Below are positions 35,101 through 47,300 of a DNA stretch of 64,000 nt, piece by piece; positions within the stretch are counted from its first letter, which is position 1, and every line of letters starts with the position of its first letter. Both the position numbers and the translations under genes were made by a program. A model generated the notes under the pieces. It was not told where the DNA came from. It did not search any database and was given only the letters and a program-made list of their open reading frames with translations. Source of the DNA: Fallopia convolvulus (lineage: Eukaryota > Streptophyta > Magnoliopsida > Caryophyllales > Polygonaceae); contig OZ024733.1 of assembly GCA_964016875.1 (NCBI GenBank), positions 2,399,484 through 2,463,483 of the forward strand, given 5' to 3'.

Positions 35101-38100
35101 TAAGATCTGTAATCAATTGAAGATGTGAGATAGTCATAAGAATCTTTCAGAATGTGGTAAGAATTGGGTTTATGTAATATTAATTCTTCAACCTAGTAAG
35201 GAAACTAAATTACTATTTGGTGTGGAGAGGCTTTAATATGATACATGCATATGCATCATTAGCAATGTATTTGAGCATGCTGTTTCTTTTGCCTGCTCAT
35301 GGGTGGTGACTTTTTGAATTACACTGTCTTCTAAAGCGATTGCATTTTTTTTTTATCTTTTGCAACCTTAAACTTTTGTACTTCTTTCTTATCCATGTTT
35401 CATTCTGGAATGTTTGCTAGGCATTGAAGCTATTCTAGCGAATGGTACAGTGCTGGACATGCTAGGGACTTTACGTAAAGATAATACTGGGTATGATTTG
35501 AAGCATTTATTCATAGGTTTGTTCTAGAATTCTCATATTTGTCACATTACAAAAACATATCAGTGTTTTTTGCCCTTTGAGTTTTATGTACATTCTGCTT
35601 TTCGGTGCAGGAAGTGAGGGATCATTAGGTATTGTTACTAAGGTTTCCATATTCACTCCACCAAAGCTCTCTGCTATCAACGTAGCTTTTCTGGCATGTA
35701 ATGATTATTTAAGCTGCCAGGTAACTTTTTCCCATTCTGTAGTCTATTGGCGGATGTTAGCCTGCTGAACTGCTGAGAATATATAAAATTTCGAGTTTTA
35801 TTAAGGTATCAGTTAAACTTGTAAAATCTGCAAAAGTATCAGTCATCAGCCCAGATACATAACTATGAGCTGAATGATTTCGACTCAATACCTTTACATC
35901 CACTATTGTCCCTCGAAATACTTATGGGCTTATCTTAATCTTCAAAAGCAATTATAATGAGTTAGCTCATGAGAAAAGCCTTTAGCTGGTTTGACAAGAC
36001 TTTTTTCCATCACTACTTTAGTTTGGAGACTTAGGACCTATGATCTTGTTGATAAAAATGAAAGTTATTCAACTTGCTTTGAAATTGTCTTTCTATGTCC
36101 TTGTGTGATTTTTATATAATGTCTGCGTAACAAATAGGATCTTGTTCCAGCAAGAAGCTGGCTATCATGAACTATTTTTAAGATGCTGTTTGGCTGAGGT
36201 TAACTCTCAGCACATGATTTTGAGACTTGTTTCCTTTCTATTTAGGCTTTGATAGTCTACGACGCTTAATGATAAATTTGAGTTTTACTAAATTATATAT
36301 ATGCATGTCCTTTCTTGTTTAACTATATTTGAATCCAGAAGCTAGTAACATTGATCAAAACATCTGGTTATTCTGACAATGTCTTCATGTTACTCTCAGA
36401 AACTTTTACTGGAAGCCAAAAGGAAGCTTGGGGAGATTTTATCTGCATTCGAGTTTTTGGATGGACAATCCATGGATGTGGTAAGACACATTTCTCTGAC
36501 TTAGCTGCGATTTGTAGATATCTCTATCCGGGTTTATCTGCATGGTCAACTGTGTGTTTGTGATGTTTCAATGTGAATATGACATGTGTTTACCAGTCAG
36601 TCAAAATGTGGTAGTTAATATGACATGTTTTACCAGTAAGTCAAAATGTGGTAACGGTAGAATCATTTTTAATACTGCAACCTTGTTTTGTAAACTCCTT
36701 ATTGTCATGTAATAATGTTCATGCATACTGTGAATGTGTTATTTTCAAACAGGTTACAAATCATTCAGAAGGCGTGCGGAATCCTTTGTCTTCCACAGAA
36801 CACAAGTTCTATGTTTTGATAGAGACAACAGGGAGCAATGAATCAAATGACAAGTAACGGGGTCTTTTTGTTTGTATGATTTTGCATCAGCAATGTGAAC
36901 TTACAGATAGCAACTGTGTTGGATGCCATCATTTTTCCTGTGTTTATTTTTTCTCTATTTCTATATTATGATGTGATGACTGAGTGATTATATGCCCAAA
37001 ATTTCTTGATGTCCAGAGAGAAACTTGAAGCTTTCTTATTTCACACAATGGAAAGTGGGTTATTATCAGATGGAGCCATTGCACAAGACATGAACCAAAC
37101 ATCATCCTTTTGGCGTCTCCGGGAGGTATTGTTTAGCTCTCTTCCATCTGATATTCCCCCACCGTTATTTATGAGATATTTAACAAGGCTACTGCATATG
37201 GTTCCTGTCCCTTAGTTGACATATATGAAGAGTTCAATATGTATGCTCTAACATGAGGCAACATGATAAATAAATCAGTAATAATCAAATCATCTTATAC
37301 ACTCTTCATGCTTTTGCAATCTGGAGTAATTTAGAAGAACTTTTGTTGCATCATCTTCTGTAATGGTTGTTGAAAAATTATTTTCAATCTGATGTAGGGT
37401 ATACCGGAGGCGTTAATGAAAGCAGGGGCTGTGTACAAATATGATGTATCATTACCTGTGGAAAAGATGTATGAACTTGTAGAAGAAATGCGAAAAAGGC
37501 TTGATAAACATGGTAACCAATTTGTTATGCTTATTATTTGTTCTTTTGCATTCTAGTATTTATCTTTATTGATGTTTTTGGGGCGCATCCTTATGCTCAT
37601 TGGCTTTTATACAATGCCTTTGAGATCGATATAACCCCTATATCAATTTTGGTGCATTCTAACTAGATTCAGTTATCATTGTCACATGACTGAATTTTAG
37701 TTTTCCTTGGGTCTTTCGGGCAATGATAATACTTGGGCCTTCTTCATACACCCTCTCGATTTTATATTGGGGCAAGGGTGTGTACATCATGGCCCCCAGA
37801 TCCCGTATGAGGCGGGTTAACACTGGGTTGATGTTGTTGTTGTTGTGTTGATTTCAATGGTAACATGGCTTTTTGACATTTCTGTAACTATCTTTATTTC
37901 CTATGCTAGGTGACTCTGCCAAGGTATTAGGATACGGCCATATGGGAGATGGAAACTTGCATCTCAACATATCAGCCTCTCACTACGACGATGCTGTAAA
38001 TTCCTTCTCTTCAAGCTTGGACACTTCATTGGTGTTCTAGACAACTTCCCTCTTATGACTTATTTAAAAATTTCCTACAGATCTTAGCAGCGATCGAGCC

Positions 38101-38398
38101 CTTTGTCTATGAGTGGACGTCTAAACACCGTGGAAGTATTAGTGCTGAGCATGGATTGGGACTGATGAAAGCAAACAAGATACACTACAGCAAGTCGCCT
38201 GAAACCGTAAGCTGTCTCTCTGCATTGGCTGGAGTAACTTCCTTTTGGTTTGAAACAATATAGCTAGAAAATCCAAAGATCTTGTTTTCTTGTATTGCTA
38301 TGCAGGTTCAACTAATGCTGTCTGTGAAGAAGTTATTGGACCCCAATGGGATACTTAACCCATATAAAGTCCTTCCTCATTCCCCTGAGCTGCCATGA
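32188..38398 (+). CDS. D2HGDH: D-2-hydroxyglutarate dehydrogenase, mitochondrial (15 exons)
   Basis: This FAD enzyme oxidises D-2-hydroxyglutarate to 2-oxoglutarate and passes electrons to the mitochondrial electron-transfer flavoprotein. Exons: 32188-32296, 32472-32812, 33109-33210, 33813-33860, 34011-34081, 34636-34754, 35421-35516, 35611-35720, 36400-36480, 36753-36853, 37017-37125, 37398-37512, 37910-37995, 38081-38206, 38306-38398. All junctions are GT-AG and the frame is continuous: 1707 nt, 568 residues plus stop, close to the plant family length. The N-terminus is Arg/Ser-rich (MESRRRATKLLRSSSKR), like a mitochondrial presequence. An FAD-binding domain follows (about residues 138-320, with PQGGNTGLVGG at 167-177 and SCQIGGNVSTNAGG). 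The C-terminal domain has GYGHMGDGNLHLN (475-487; His478 and His485 as likely metal ligands) and EHGLG with Glu519 and His520. No lesions were seen. Confidence 0.95.
37729..37851 (+). mobile_element. SINE 3'-end fragment in intron 12 of D2HGDH
   Basis: A segment reading GGGGCAAGGGTGTGTACATC, then GGCCCCCAGATCCCGTATG, then AACACTGGG is followed by a TTGTTGTTGTTGTTG tail. This resembles the 3' part and (TTG)n tail of plant tRNA-derived SINEs. The tRNA head is not visible. It lies wholly within intron 12. Confidence 0.5.
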
Positions 38399-39278
38399 AA
38401 GATTTAATTCTTAAAATCCAGTAAAGGTTCCTACTATGGAAAGGGTTCTTTGCATAAATAGTGTAGAAGAAGATGCAGAGGAAAGGACTTTTCAAGGCGA
38501 TTGTCTGATAGAAAGTGCATTGCTTTGCTTTGTAATAATGCTATATTGTAGAATTGAACGTATTGTTCTATAATACATTTTAAAGTCTAAGAAACTATGT
38601 TGGGTCAATTGTGAATCCCACATCGGGAATTCAACGTATCCTGGGCTAGCATATAAGTAGATGAGTTACTCCTCTTATTGCCAATTGGTTTTAGGATAGA
38701 ATCCTGTTGAGCTCCAATAATTTTCTCATATTATTGAAAAAATTGTGCAAATTTTCCATAAATTTATGGGATTTTTTAATTTGAAATGTGATTTTTCATT
38801 TTTATTTTTATTTTCTTACAAAAAGATAAATTACATCTTAATTAGTGTAATTAAAATAGTGAGATTTTTTATTTAATTGGTTTCATTAAAGTAGTAAAAA
38901 AATTTATTTTATTGGATTTACAAGTTGATTTTATGAGTCACAAAATCACCAAACTATTAGGGTACTACTATAAATTCACGTTGGATAAATTATAATATTA
39001 TTAACTAATCAAGTATGACATTTTAGATGGTGATCTGGGAAATATTCAATGAATGATTTATTTTTATTTAGGAAAATTCCGGTTGGTACCCTCGAGTTTT
39101 TGGCTTTTCCGGATGATGCCCAAAAAAAAACTTATTCTGGGTGGTACCCCCGAACTTTTACAAAAGTCCGGCTCATGTCCTTACTTGTCAATTTTTTGTT
39201 AGTTTATAACTAAATTAATATGTTTTCTAATGAAAAAAATATATTTTTATATGAAATATTTAAAAATATTATATTATA
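38399..39278. other. D2HGDH 3' flank and unassigned AT-rich sequence
   Basis: The first 190 bases are the probable 3' UTR and polyadenylation region. A block at about 38598-38735 contains GAATCCCACATCGGGAATTC, a motif common in small non-autonomous LTR-type repeats, but I cannot define its ends. From 39070 a short sequence with GGTTGGTACCC and GGTGGTACCCCCGAAC looks like a repeat end. No gene is seen. Confidence 0.4.
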
Positions 39279-39518
39279 CTCCCTCCGTTTCAAAATAGTT
39301 GTTCATAGACAAAAGTGCACATATATTAAGGGGAAAAAATTCTTCCAAAAATACCCCTATAAAGTGGTACTTTCTACTCCAAAAAGTTGCTTTGGAAAAA
39401 GTGTATGTTTAGTGTGGTGTAATTATTAAGGGTATAAATGGAAAAAATTATTATATGAACAACTATTATGAAACAAGAAAAATTGTCTATATGAACAACT
39501 ATTTTGAAACGGAGGGAG
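39279..39518. mobile_element. Stowaway-like MITE
   Basis: The ends are CTCCCTCCGTTTCAAAATAG and its reverse complement, flanked by TA on both sides (39277-39278 and 39519-39520). The length is 240 bp. The CTCCCTCCGT terminus and TA target are hallmarks of Tc1/mariner-related Stowaway MITEs. A second imperfect inner copy of the right end (ATGAACAACTATTATGAAAC) lies at 39455-39475. Confidence 0.92.
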
Positions 39519-39539
39519 TATATATGAAAATATTAAAAC

Positions 39540-40095
39540 ACAAATTTCTGCGTAAAACCGGGCCGATTTTAGAAGACCGACCCATCTCTCAGTTCGATAA
39601 GGGCGCAAGAGGTTTTCTAGAAACTTGTGTGTAATTAAAGCATTCCCAACATTATTCTACTCTAAGAAGTTCTACTCGTAGTTCGTTCTTTTCGGTTTAG
39701 AGTTGTCTCGCTTCGAGATATACTCATTTCCGGCCTTCAGCTCCACATAAAGGTTATACATCTCAAACACATTTCGCATACCTCTTTAATGATTTGTTAA
39801 GTTACCAAATTACCATTGATAATTTCAATTCTCACTTGCTTAGCCTCCTTAGACTAATTCCGCCATTTTATTTTCCGCATTTTGCCTGGTATTTCTCGCC
39901 CTTCGCGACAAATGCCAGACTCTAGGAAACCGCCGTCGAAGGTTTAAAGACGAAGATCCATCAAGATGAAGGAAGGAATGTCGGTTTCTCTTAAGGATGT
40001 TTTCTCGTTTATTTTGGGTTACACTTCGTTTGTGCAAACAATGTTTCACTAATTCCGCTGCTTAAACTCTTTCATATTTTGTTATTTGAAACTAA
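39540..40095 (+). mobile_element. LTR fragment, reverse orientation relative to the 24267 LTR
   Basis: The block carries reverse complements of several landmarks of the 24267/56532 LTR family. These are AAGAGGTTTTCTAGAAACTT, ATTCTCACTTGCTTAG, CCTTAGACTAATTCCG and TCTCGCCCTTCGCGACAAAT. Neither LTR end is present, so it is an internal fragment. Confidence 0.7.
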
Positions 40096-40944
40096 GTTAA
40101 GGATGTAATGAAAACAATTAAAGTCTCCCTTCCCCTAAAAATCAGCAACTTCCTTTTTCAATTAATTGATTTTATTTTTCTATTTCCGAATTCCCATCCC
40201 TTTTCCCTAAAAATCAACAACTTCCTTTTTCAAATCAACGTAGATATGATTCTCTCCTTCCTTCCCCATTTATCCTATTATGCTCCCTAATTAATAACCA
40301 TTGATTGGTGATAATCCAACGTCTCCCCTTTAACCACACATTTCACCCTAATTTGTATTGTACCTGAGCGCTCCCCCATACATATATATGTCAAGTAGGG
40401 GATCAATAAGTAAAGGATTTGGAGAAGGAAGAGATAGAATTAGGCATCTGATCAATAAATTTAAAAATATGCAATTTTAATATTATATATATTCCTAATT
40501 CAAAATCACAAGTACACAGTTTGTGATAAGAGCATAGAATTAATTAAGCTACCCTTCACCTGGTGCCGTGTCTCCTGTCGATCGTCGTTCCTTCCTGTAT
40601 CTCTCTGGTTCCTTTTCCGCGTAAAAGCAGTACAAAAGGGGGAGAAGGGTAAGCTTTTTGGGCTTTTAATTTAACTCCTTTATGAGCTGATTTTTTTTTT
40701 GTACATTTAAAATAGGCCCATACTACTTCTAATTTCTAAAAAATCAAATTATGAGAAAATTGGAACTAGCACATATTGTTATGAAATTTACACATGCATG
40801 CAAGGATTTTTAAAGAGGGATTATTTTTACAAATTATAAAGTAAATTGTAATAAGTCCTAAACTTATAAAAGTGGTTTTTAACTTGGAAAATTTTGATTT
40901 TAAAAATACAAAACCTCTATAGAATCGTAGAATATCTATTAGTC

Positions 40945-41640
40945 CGCGTTTGAATAACTCAATATGATTGTTTGAATAATTGTATTATCCTAGAATATTT
41001 ATAGTCGAGGTTTGAATAACTCGATATGATTGTTTGAATAATTATAGAATCATAAAATATTTATTGTCGTGGCTTGAATAACTCAATATGATTGTTTGAA
41101 TAATTATAGGATATCATTAAACATGTTTTAACGTTTGCATTATTTAGGTTGAATAAGTATTCGTGTTACCGTGAAAATCAATTTGCGATATGTTGAATAG
41201 TTACATGTTAAAATGGTTGGATACGACAAAAATAATTATCTTATATGAACATTGAATATATATATTTGAATAAGTTGGATAAATACATTGAATAATACAA
41301 ATTGAGGAGTTTTATATCTCGAATACATACTCGAATAAAGAGTACATCTATTTATTTGTATGTACACCAATATGAAAAATAAATCATTGTCTTTGTCTTC
41401 AAACATCAACCATTTACACGTCTTCATCATTCTTGAATAACTCCATAGTAGAACACACAAACGCGGAAACCAATTATCGCATAACAAGATACGACATTCT
41501 TGAATAACTGCATAACAAAACACACATCTATGAATAACAATTCACGCATATGTGAATAATAAAATACGCATATAACAAGGCATAGATGAATAACAAGGCA
41601 TGTATATACGAATAACAAAATACATATAGATGAATCGGGT
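40945..41640 (+). repeat. GAATAA-rich region with three about 62-bp tandem units
   Basis: From 40945 to about 41105 a unit containing TTGAATAACTCAATATGATT and GTTTGAATAATTATAG is repeated three times, the last partial. Further right the word GAATAAC or GAATAAT keeps recurring at irregular spacing to about 41640. It is non-coding. The interval 40096-40944 to its left is AT-rich, with a two-fold repeat of CCCTAAAAATCA-CAACTTCCTTTTTCAA near 40132-40240, and no gene. Confidence 0.55.
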
Positions 41641-41866
41641 CTAGGCTTATTTCGCACCTGGGCGCCCATTCGCACCTGAACCGGACTCATAATTATTCAC
41701 TGAAAATATTGGACCTTATAAACATACTCAGAACACTACAAATGAAACATATATTTTGATTTGTCCACATCTTTTTGCATTTAATTAGGATAATTTTCTA
41801 GCCCTTAAAAAGTTTGCATCATTTGAAGTAAACTTTTGTGGAAGTCGATCAACCATTGATCGTGGG

Positions 41867-42325
41867 TAGACCTGTCAAATGGGTCGGGCGGGTCGGGTTC
41901 GGGTTCGGGTCAAAACGGGTCTCGGGTCGTCGGGTCGTAAAATTTCCGGGTTCATATGGACCGAGTTGTTACGAGTTTGGTACGGGTTCGGGTTGACCCA
42001 ACGGGTCATGATCGTCAATTTTGTTAACCTTTATTTTTATATTTATTAAAATAATTAATATTATATTATATAAAATATTATTTAATTATAATAAAATTAT
42101 AATTTTTTACAAAATTTATAATAAAATATTGAATTTTTAATTGAAATAATACTTTATCGGGTTGGCCGGGTCAACCCAGAAGGTTGGTGACCCAATCCAG
42201 TTTTTTCCGGGTCGACCGAGTTCGGGTTACTCTTGACCCATTGATTTTCGGGTCGGGTTTGAACCCGAAAAACTTCGGGCGGGTCGGGTCGGTTTTTCGA
42301 GTCGGGTCAAGTTTTGACAAGTCTA
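41867..42325. mobile_element. hAT-type MITE (copy 1), 8-bp duplication
   Basis: The ends TAGACCTGTCAAA and TTTGACAAGTCTA are inverted copies with one mismatch. The flanks ATCGTGGG (41859-41866) and GTCGTGGG (42326-42333) match 7 of 8. The length is 459 bp. Both sides are rich in GGGTCGGGTTCGGG-type words around an AT-rich centre. It splits the left arm of the hairpin element around it. Confidence 0.88.
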
Positions 42326-42562
42326 GTCGTGGGGGAGTATGTAGGGCCAACTTTAGTTGTGTTAATGCTTTAGGAAGAATCGCTGGGTATAATCGTAGGG
42401 CTAGTTTAATCCAAGACAAGGATTTTATTATTTGAAAAATATCTACAACAAACATAGTCGTTCAATAATAAAATTCTTTTCTTGGATTAAACTAGCCCTA
42501 CGATTACCCCAACGATTCTTGGTAGGGCGATAATACACCTAAAGGTGGCCCTAAGCACTCCC
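42326..42562. mobile_element. Foldback (hairpin) element, left arm split by the hAT MITE
   Basis: The segment 42326-42425 is the near reverse complement of 42455-42562. Shared sequence includes CGTAGGGCTAGTTTAATCCA, AAGAATCG and TAGGGCCA. The match extends left of the MITE into 41835-41866 (GATCAACCA), giving arms of roughly 130 bp before the MITE insertion. A transcript would form a long hairpin. A related single arm lies at 52160-52400. Confidence 0.7.
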
Positions 42563-43742
42563 CACGACTAGTACGTGGTTGATTTTCAAGGGAGAATTCC
42601 ACGCATCTTTGATGAGGCTTTGGCATCGTCACCCATTAGAGCAATCCCAAGTGCTTTCCTATGTATTGGTATTTGTGTTTTTAGAGAATATTAGACTTTT
42701 TTTAGTCTAACAAATTCTCTATCTCATTCTTCAAAATAGGGATGGAGGGGAGAAAATGAAATGTTTTCCCTAAATTTAGGGAATTCTCCAAATACATTTG
42801 GGGAATGAATTAAATATGAGTGTTATACATGTAAGCATGCAATTGGTTATATTAAATTTTTTAGTATTTTGAAAAATATTTTATATATAAAAGGAAAAAT
42901 TGCCCTAAATATCCCAACCTTTTACGTGGTTGCGCCCTCTACCCCAACCTTTTCGAATTTCATAAAATATCTTATACTTTTGGGGTCGTTGCGCACTCTA
43001 CCCTCGAAATGTTCACACTTTGAAAAAAATAATATATTAGCACCTTACCCTTTTACTTTGTGACAAAACTACCCAACTCATGTACAAACGAATTTTTAAA
43101 AATTATAAATCTTGTCATTAAAAGATTAAATATTAAAAATAACCATTTTATATCTAATTTTGTTCTAAAATATTCTTAGTGAAAATTAATTTATAAACAA
43201 ATCAATTTCCTTTACATAAAAATATATTGAGTAAGATTAATAACATTTAAGATAAGTTTCAAAGTTATAACATAATTTTATAGGTTTAGTTTTCTCATTT
43301 ATAAGAAAATAATGACATTAATTTTATTATTTGGATAATGTATCCTAACTTCATAATTAACCACATAAATTATTAAATCATAAATCTGATTTTACAAATA
43401 ATTCTTCTTAATACTTTTATTGATAATTATTTTCAAATAAATTTATACAAAAGTTAATAAGAAAATCATATCTCTTTTATAAAAAGTTTAAAAACTTATA
43501 TTCTAGTTTATCCAACTTATGTTCTGGCTTGTCAAAATAAACACAATCACATGGATTAGTTGAATAAATTTTTTATTAAATTAAACATGAAACCCAAATT
43601 TCTCTTTTACTAATGAAAACTTAAAGCCCAATTATTTTAAAAAAATAACTAAAAATCCAAACAAGGCTTTTAAAAACATTTATAGTTGATTTTTGTTTTG
43701 GATAAATGAAAGTTGGAAACCTCTTCTTTATTGTGTAATAAC

Positions 43743-44199
43743 TAGAGCTGTCAAAAGCTGACCCGACCCGAAAAACCGACCCGAACGGCCCGAAAAATTT
43801 AGGGTTAAGACCCGAAAATTTGAACCCGAAACCCAAAATAAACCGAACTCGATAGACCCGAAACCCGTTGGGTTCAAACCCGAAAAAACCGTTGGGTTGA
43901 CCCAATTTGTTATATTTTAAGTATATATAATATATTTTGAAAATTATAATATATTTTATTATTAAAATATATAAAAATAATAGATTTATTATTAAATATC
44001 ATTTTTTAAATAAAAAAATATTTTAATAATTGTAAAAAAATCAATTTTCTTGACCTGTTAGGTTGACCCGACCCGCCAGACAACCCACAATGACCCGACC
44101 CGATTTGACCGGTGACCCGTTACGACTCGAACCCGACACAACCCGAACCCGAAATAACCGAACCCGAACTCGACCTGACCAACCCGTTTGACACCTCTA
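43743..44199. mobile_element. hAT-type MITE (copy 2), perfect 8-bp duplication GTAATAAC
   Basis: The ends TAGAGCTGTCAAA and TTTGACACCTCTA are near-perfect inverted copies. GTAATAAC flanks both sides (43735-43742 and 44200-44207). The length is 457 bp, almost equal to copy 1, and the GACCCGACCCG-rich arms lie in the opposite orientation. Confidence 0.93.
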
Positions 44200-44377
44200 G
44201 TAATAACCCAAAATTTTTTAAGTTTTATAAAAAGAGTTATGAAAATTCTTATTAACTTTTTGTCTAAAATTATCAAAATTATGATTTAATGATTTATGTG
44301 GTTATTTAATTCTCATTAAGAATGTTTTAGAACCAAATTAGATATAGCATGATTATTTTTCATGTTTTAATTTTTAA

Positions 44378-47300
44378 CTAGTTGAAGTCTCGTGATATTC
44401 ACGGGATAATTTTACTAAAAAATACAATTCTACGATATTAATTTAAAATACCAAATATATTTATATAATATCATAATAAATTATGCAATAGACAAATTAT
44501 TTTTTTCAGATTGTACTCCATATTTTAATTGAATATATTTTTTAAATATTTTTCCATTATTTGTGGAGATCTTGTCCAAATTTAGATTGAATTTATTAAA
44601 CTATTGATTTTATTTTTATTGAATATTTTTAAATAATATTTTCTTATTTTTTAGACACTAATATTGTAAGGTTCGAGTCCGTTTCCTTGAGTTGCAAGCA
44701 ATCGAGTTCTTGACTCGTAATGAACCGTTTTAGTATTCCGTTTGAAAACTCCTATCTATTTTAGAAGCTACAAGTTACCCATAGATTATAATTATCTATT
44801 CACCAAATTTTATATATTTTTCTAAGCACTATTTTTGGTTATGTACATATAGTTCGTTACTTTAAAAAAAAGGCCTATCTAACTTAATCGAAATAAAATA
44901 ATGTTCTTTAACCTAATTGCTTCCACCGATCAAATTTTATCTTGTAAGATTGTTGGACCGATCGTGATCTAACAATATCCCTCATCTTTATCAAAAAAAA
45001 ATCTTTATCCATAACAACTTCTATCTTGAACCCGTTAACAATTAACTATAATTATACTGAAACCAAGTCATGAGAAACCATCGTTCTTCCAACTCATTCA
45101 CGCTTTCTCTCAAATTCCGGATTCTGGCGTTCTTCTCCGGCAAGACAACACACAAGTGTGCCGGGATCGCTTGCCGTCGTTTCGTCCGTGTATTAGTCTT
45201 CTCCGGTGAATCTGGTAGGATCACTGAATCAGAAAATCTCAAGCTCGGAGTCCACGATCGTGATATCGCCGAGCAAGCGGGATCTTTCCTTTCGTCACCG
45301 GCAGCATCAACTTGGGTCTCCATCACGCTCGACGTCCCATCTTTCTCGTCCATTGTTGACAACTTCGGAAGCTTTGCCCAATACTCATTCTCGTTTGCCG
45401 GTAACTATTCCGACCCTTCCTCTCGTGCCTGTTTTATTTCCTCCGTTTTGTTCGGGGTGGCGGGTCTTGGTTGTAGGTGGCTGAATAGAATGGGCGTAGG
45501 GGGCGGTCCAGCCTTTACCACTGACTTGGACATACCAAGTTTACTTCTGGGCTGGTGGTTGGCGTTGTGACGAGGCGGGTCGGTGTTGTTATTCGGAGTC
45601 GGGGTTTGGTTTGAGGTTGGGGGTTGTTCTGAACGGGCGCTAGGTTGTGTATTAGTGAGGTTAGTTTGGCCTTTCTTATGGATCAAAGCTATGGCGTGAA
45701 TCTGAGGTTGAATTTGTTGGGTGGGGGCTTTTAACTAAGGGTGTGGTTTTTCGTTTAAACTAATAATAGTACTAAATAATCAGAAGTGTAGGTTTGGTTT
45801 TATTAAGTTAAAAGTATGTTATAGTTTAACGATGGGTTGATCTGGGGGTAGCTTAGAGATTAAGGGGTTAAGTTGTTTTGTTTTTTTTCGTGAGTTTATC
45901 CTGTGGTCATAGATAGTTAATTAAGAAATAGGGTGGTGGTGTTTTTCGGTAATCTAGTAGGTTATTTTGTTTAAAAAATTTTAATTGTACTCTTTTCCTC
46001 TATATAATAAGGAACCCCCGTTCGCTTGGACTTTTAGCTTTTCGCGATCAGTAGAAAATTCTTCATTCTTAGGTAAGTCGTTTTCGACTTACTCGGTTCT
46101 TCTCTATCCTGTTAGATTGCATACCGTTATTGTAGGGTGGGTTTTGAATTGTTTTGAACTTTCTGATTTGATGTGTGTGTAAAATGGTTTTGAACGTATT
46201 TTATCGGAAAGAGATTTTTGGAACGTTTTCTCTGTGTTGGTACCGTTTCCGGCACGGCCCCATCGTAGATGGCGTTGAGGAAGAGTTGTCTATGTATGGC
46301 CCGTGTGACAGGGAAACCGTGCCCCTTCAAAATGAAAAATATTATCTATGTGTTTTGGCAAGTGCTCCAATGGAGGTTTAACCGGGGTTAGAAGGGAGAT
46401 TGTGAAATGGAGTGAGAGAGCCTGCCTCTGCACTCGGCGTGGGGTCGAGCGCCTTGGAAGTCGGATTGTCAGATGGAGGAATTGCATTGTTATAAGGTTG
46501 TATTTGTAAATGTGTATGTGGCTATGTGTGACTAATTATGACAAATTTAGGTATTGGCCTTTAGAGTTATGATTGCGATTGTGGACTTGGATGCTGACTT
46601 TAGAAGTGCTTTTAAAACGTCTTGCAATCTTCGTATTCTTTCTAACTTGATAGATTAGTAGCTGACCCTTCGGGGAATATTTTTCAGTTCCAGGTATGAA
46701 TCAGGGAACCGTGCAGGAACCGAGGCCAGATGGCGGGGCGGAGCGGTGAAGGGCGCGTGTCATAGTGGAGACGGGTTTATGTTGGTTTATTTATGACTTA
46801 TTATTATTATGTTGGAGTTGGTATTAGGTTTTGCTTATTGTTATTTCTTCAATAATTCTTTTTAATAGTGTTTTGTCGAACTTAGATATTTATATTCTCG
46901 GGAATACATGCATAACTAAGTTTTCTAATTTTTATAAAATAAAAAGGTTGGATGTTTTTAATAAGTTTCTCGTCGTGCCCGCGTTGCAAGATCGGGTGTT
47001 ACAAATTTGTATAAAATACTTGGTTTTTTTATAAACATAATAATAGTTAGGATAAGTTATCTACAAAGCATAATATAAGTTATTAAAATATTTTTTAAAG
47101 TTAATTTATTAAAATTATATATTAGGGTTCTTATCTTTTACTCTATAATAATATGAATGTTTGTAAATATGAAAAATACAACATAAAGATTAGTATAGAA
47201 GAGAACATTGTCCTTGATTTAAGAGATAAAATATTGAGAAAATTATCTATGTATTATTTTGCAATATTCAATCCATCTATAAAGTTGTTTTCCATACTAA

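Noticed and set aside
36339..36399. Alternative upstream acceptor for D2HGDH exon 9
   Set aside because: It would put the exon out of frame; the acceptor at 36398-36399 gives 81 in-frame bases and the expected residues.
45070..45570. 166-codon open frame
   Set aside because: Inside a solo LTR, GC-rich, with a competing antisense frame and no recognisable motif.
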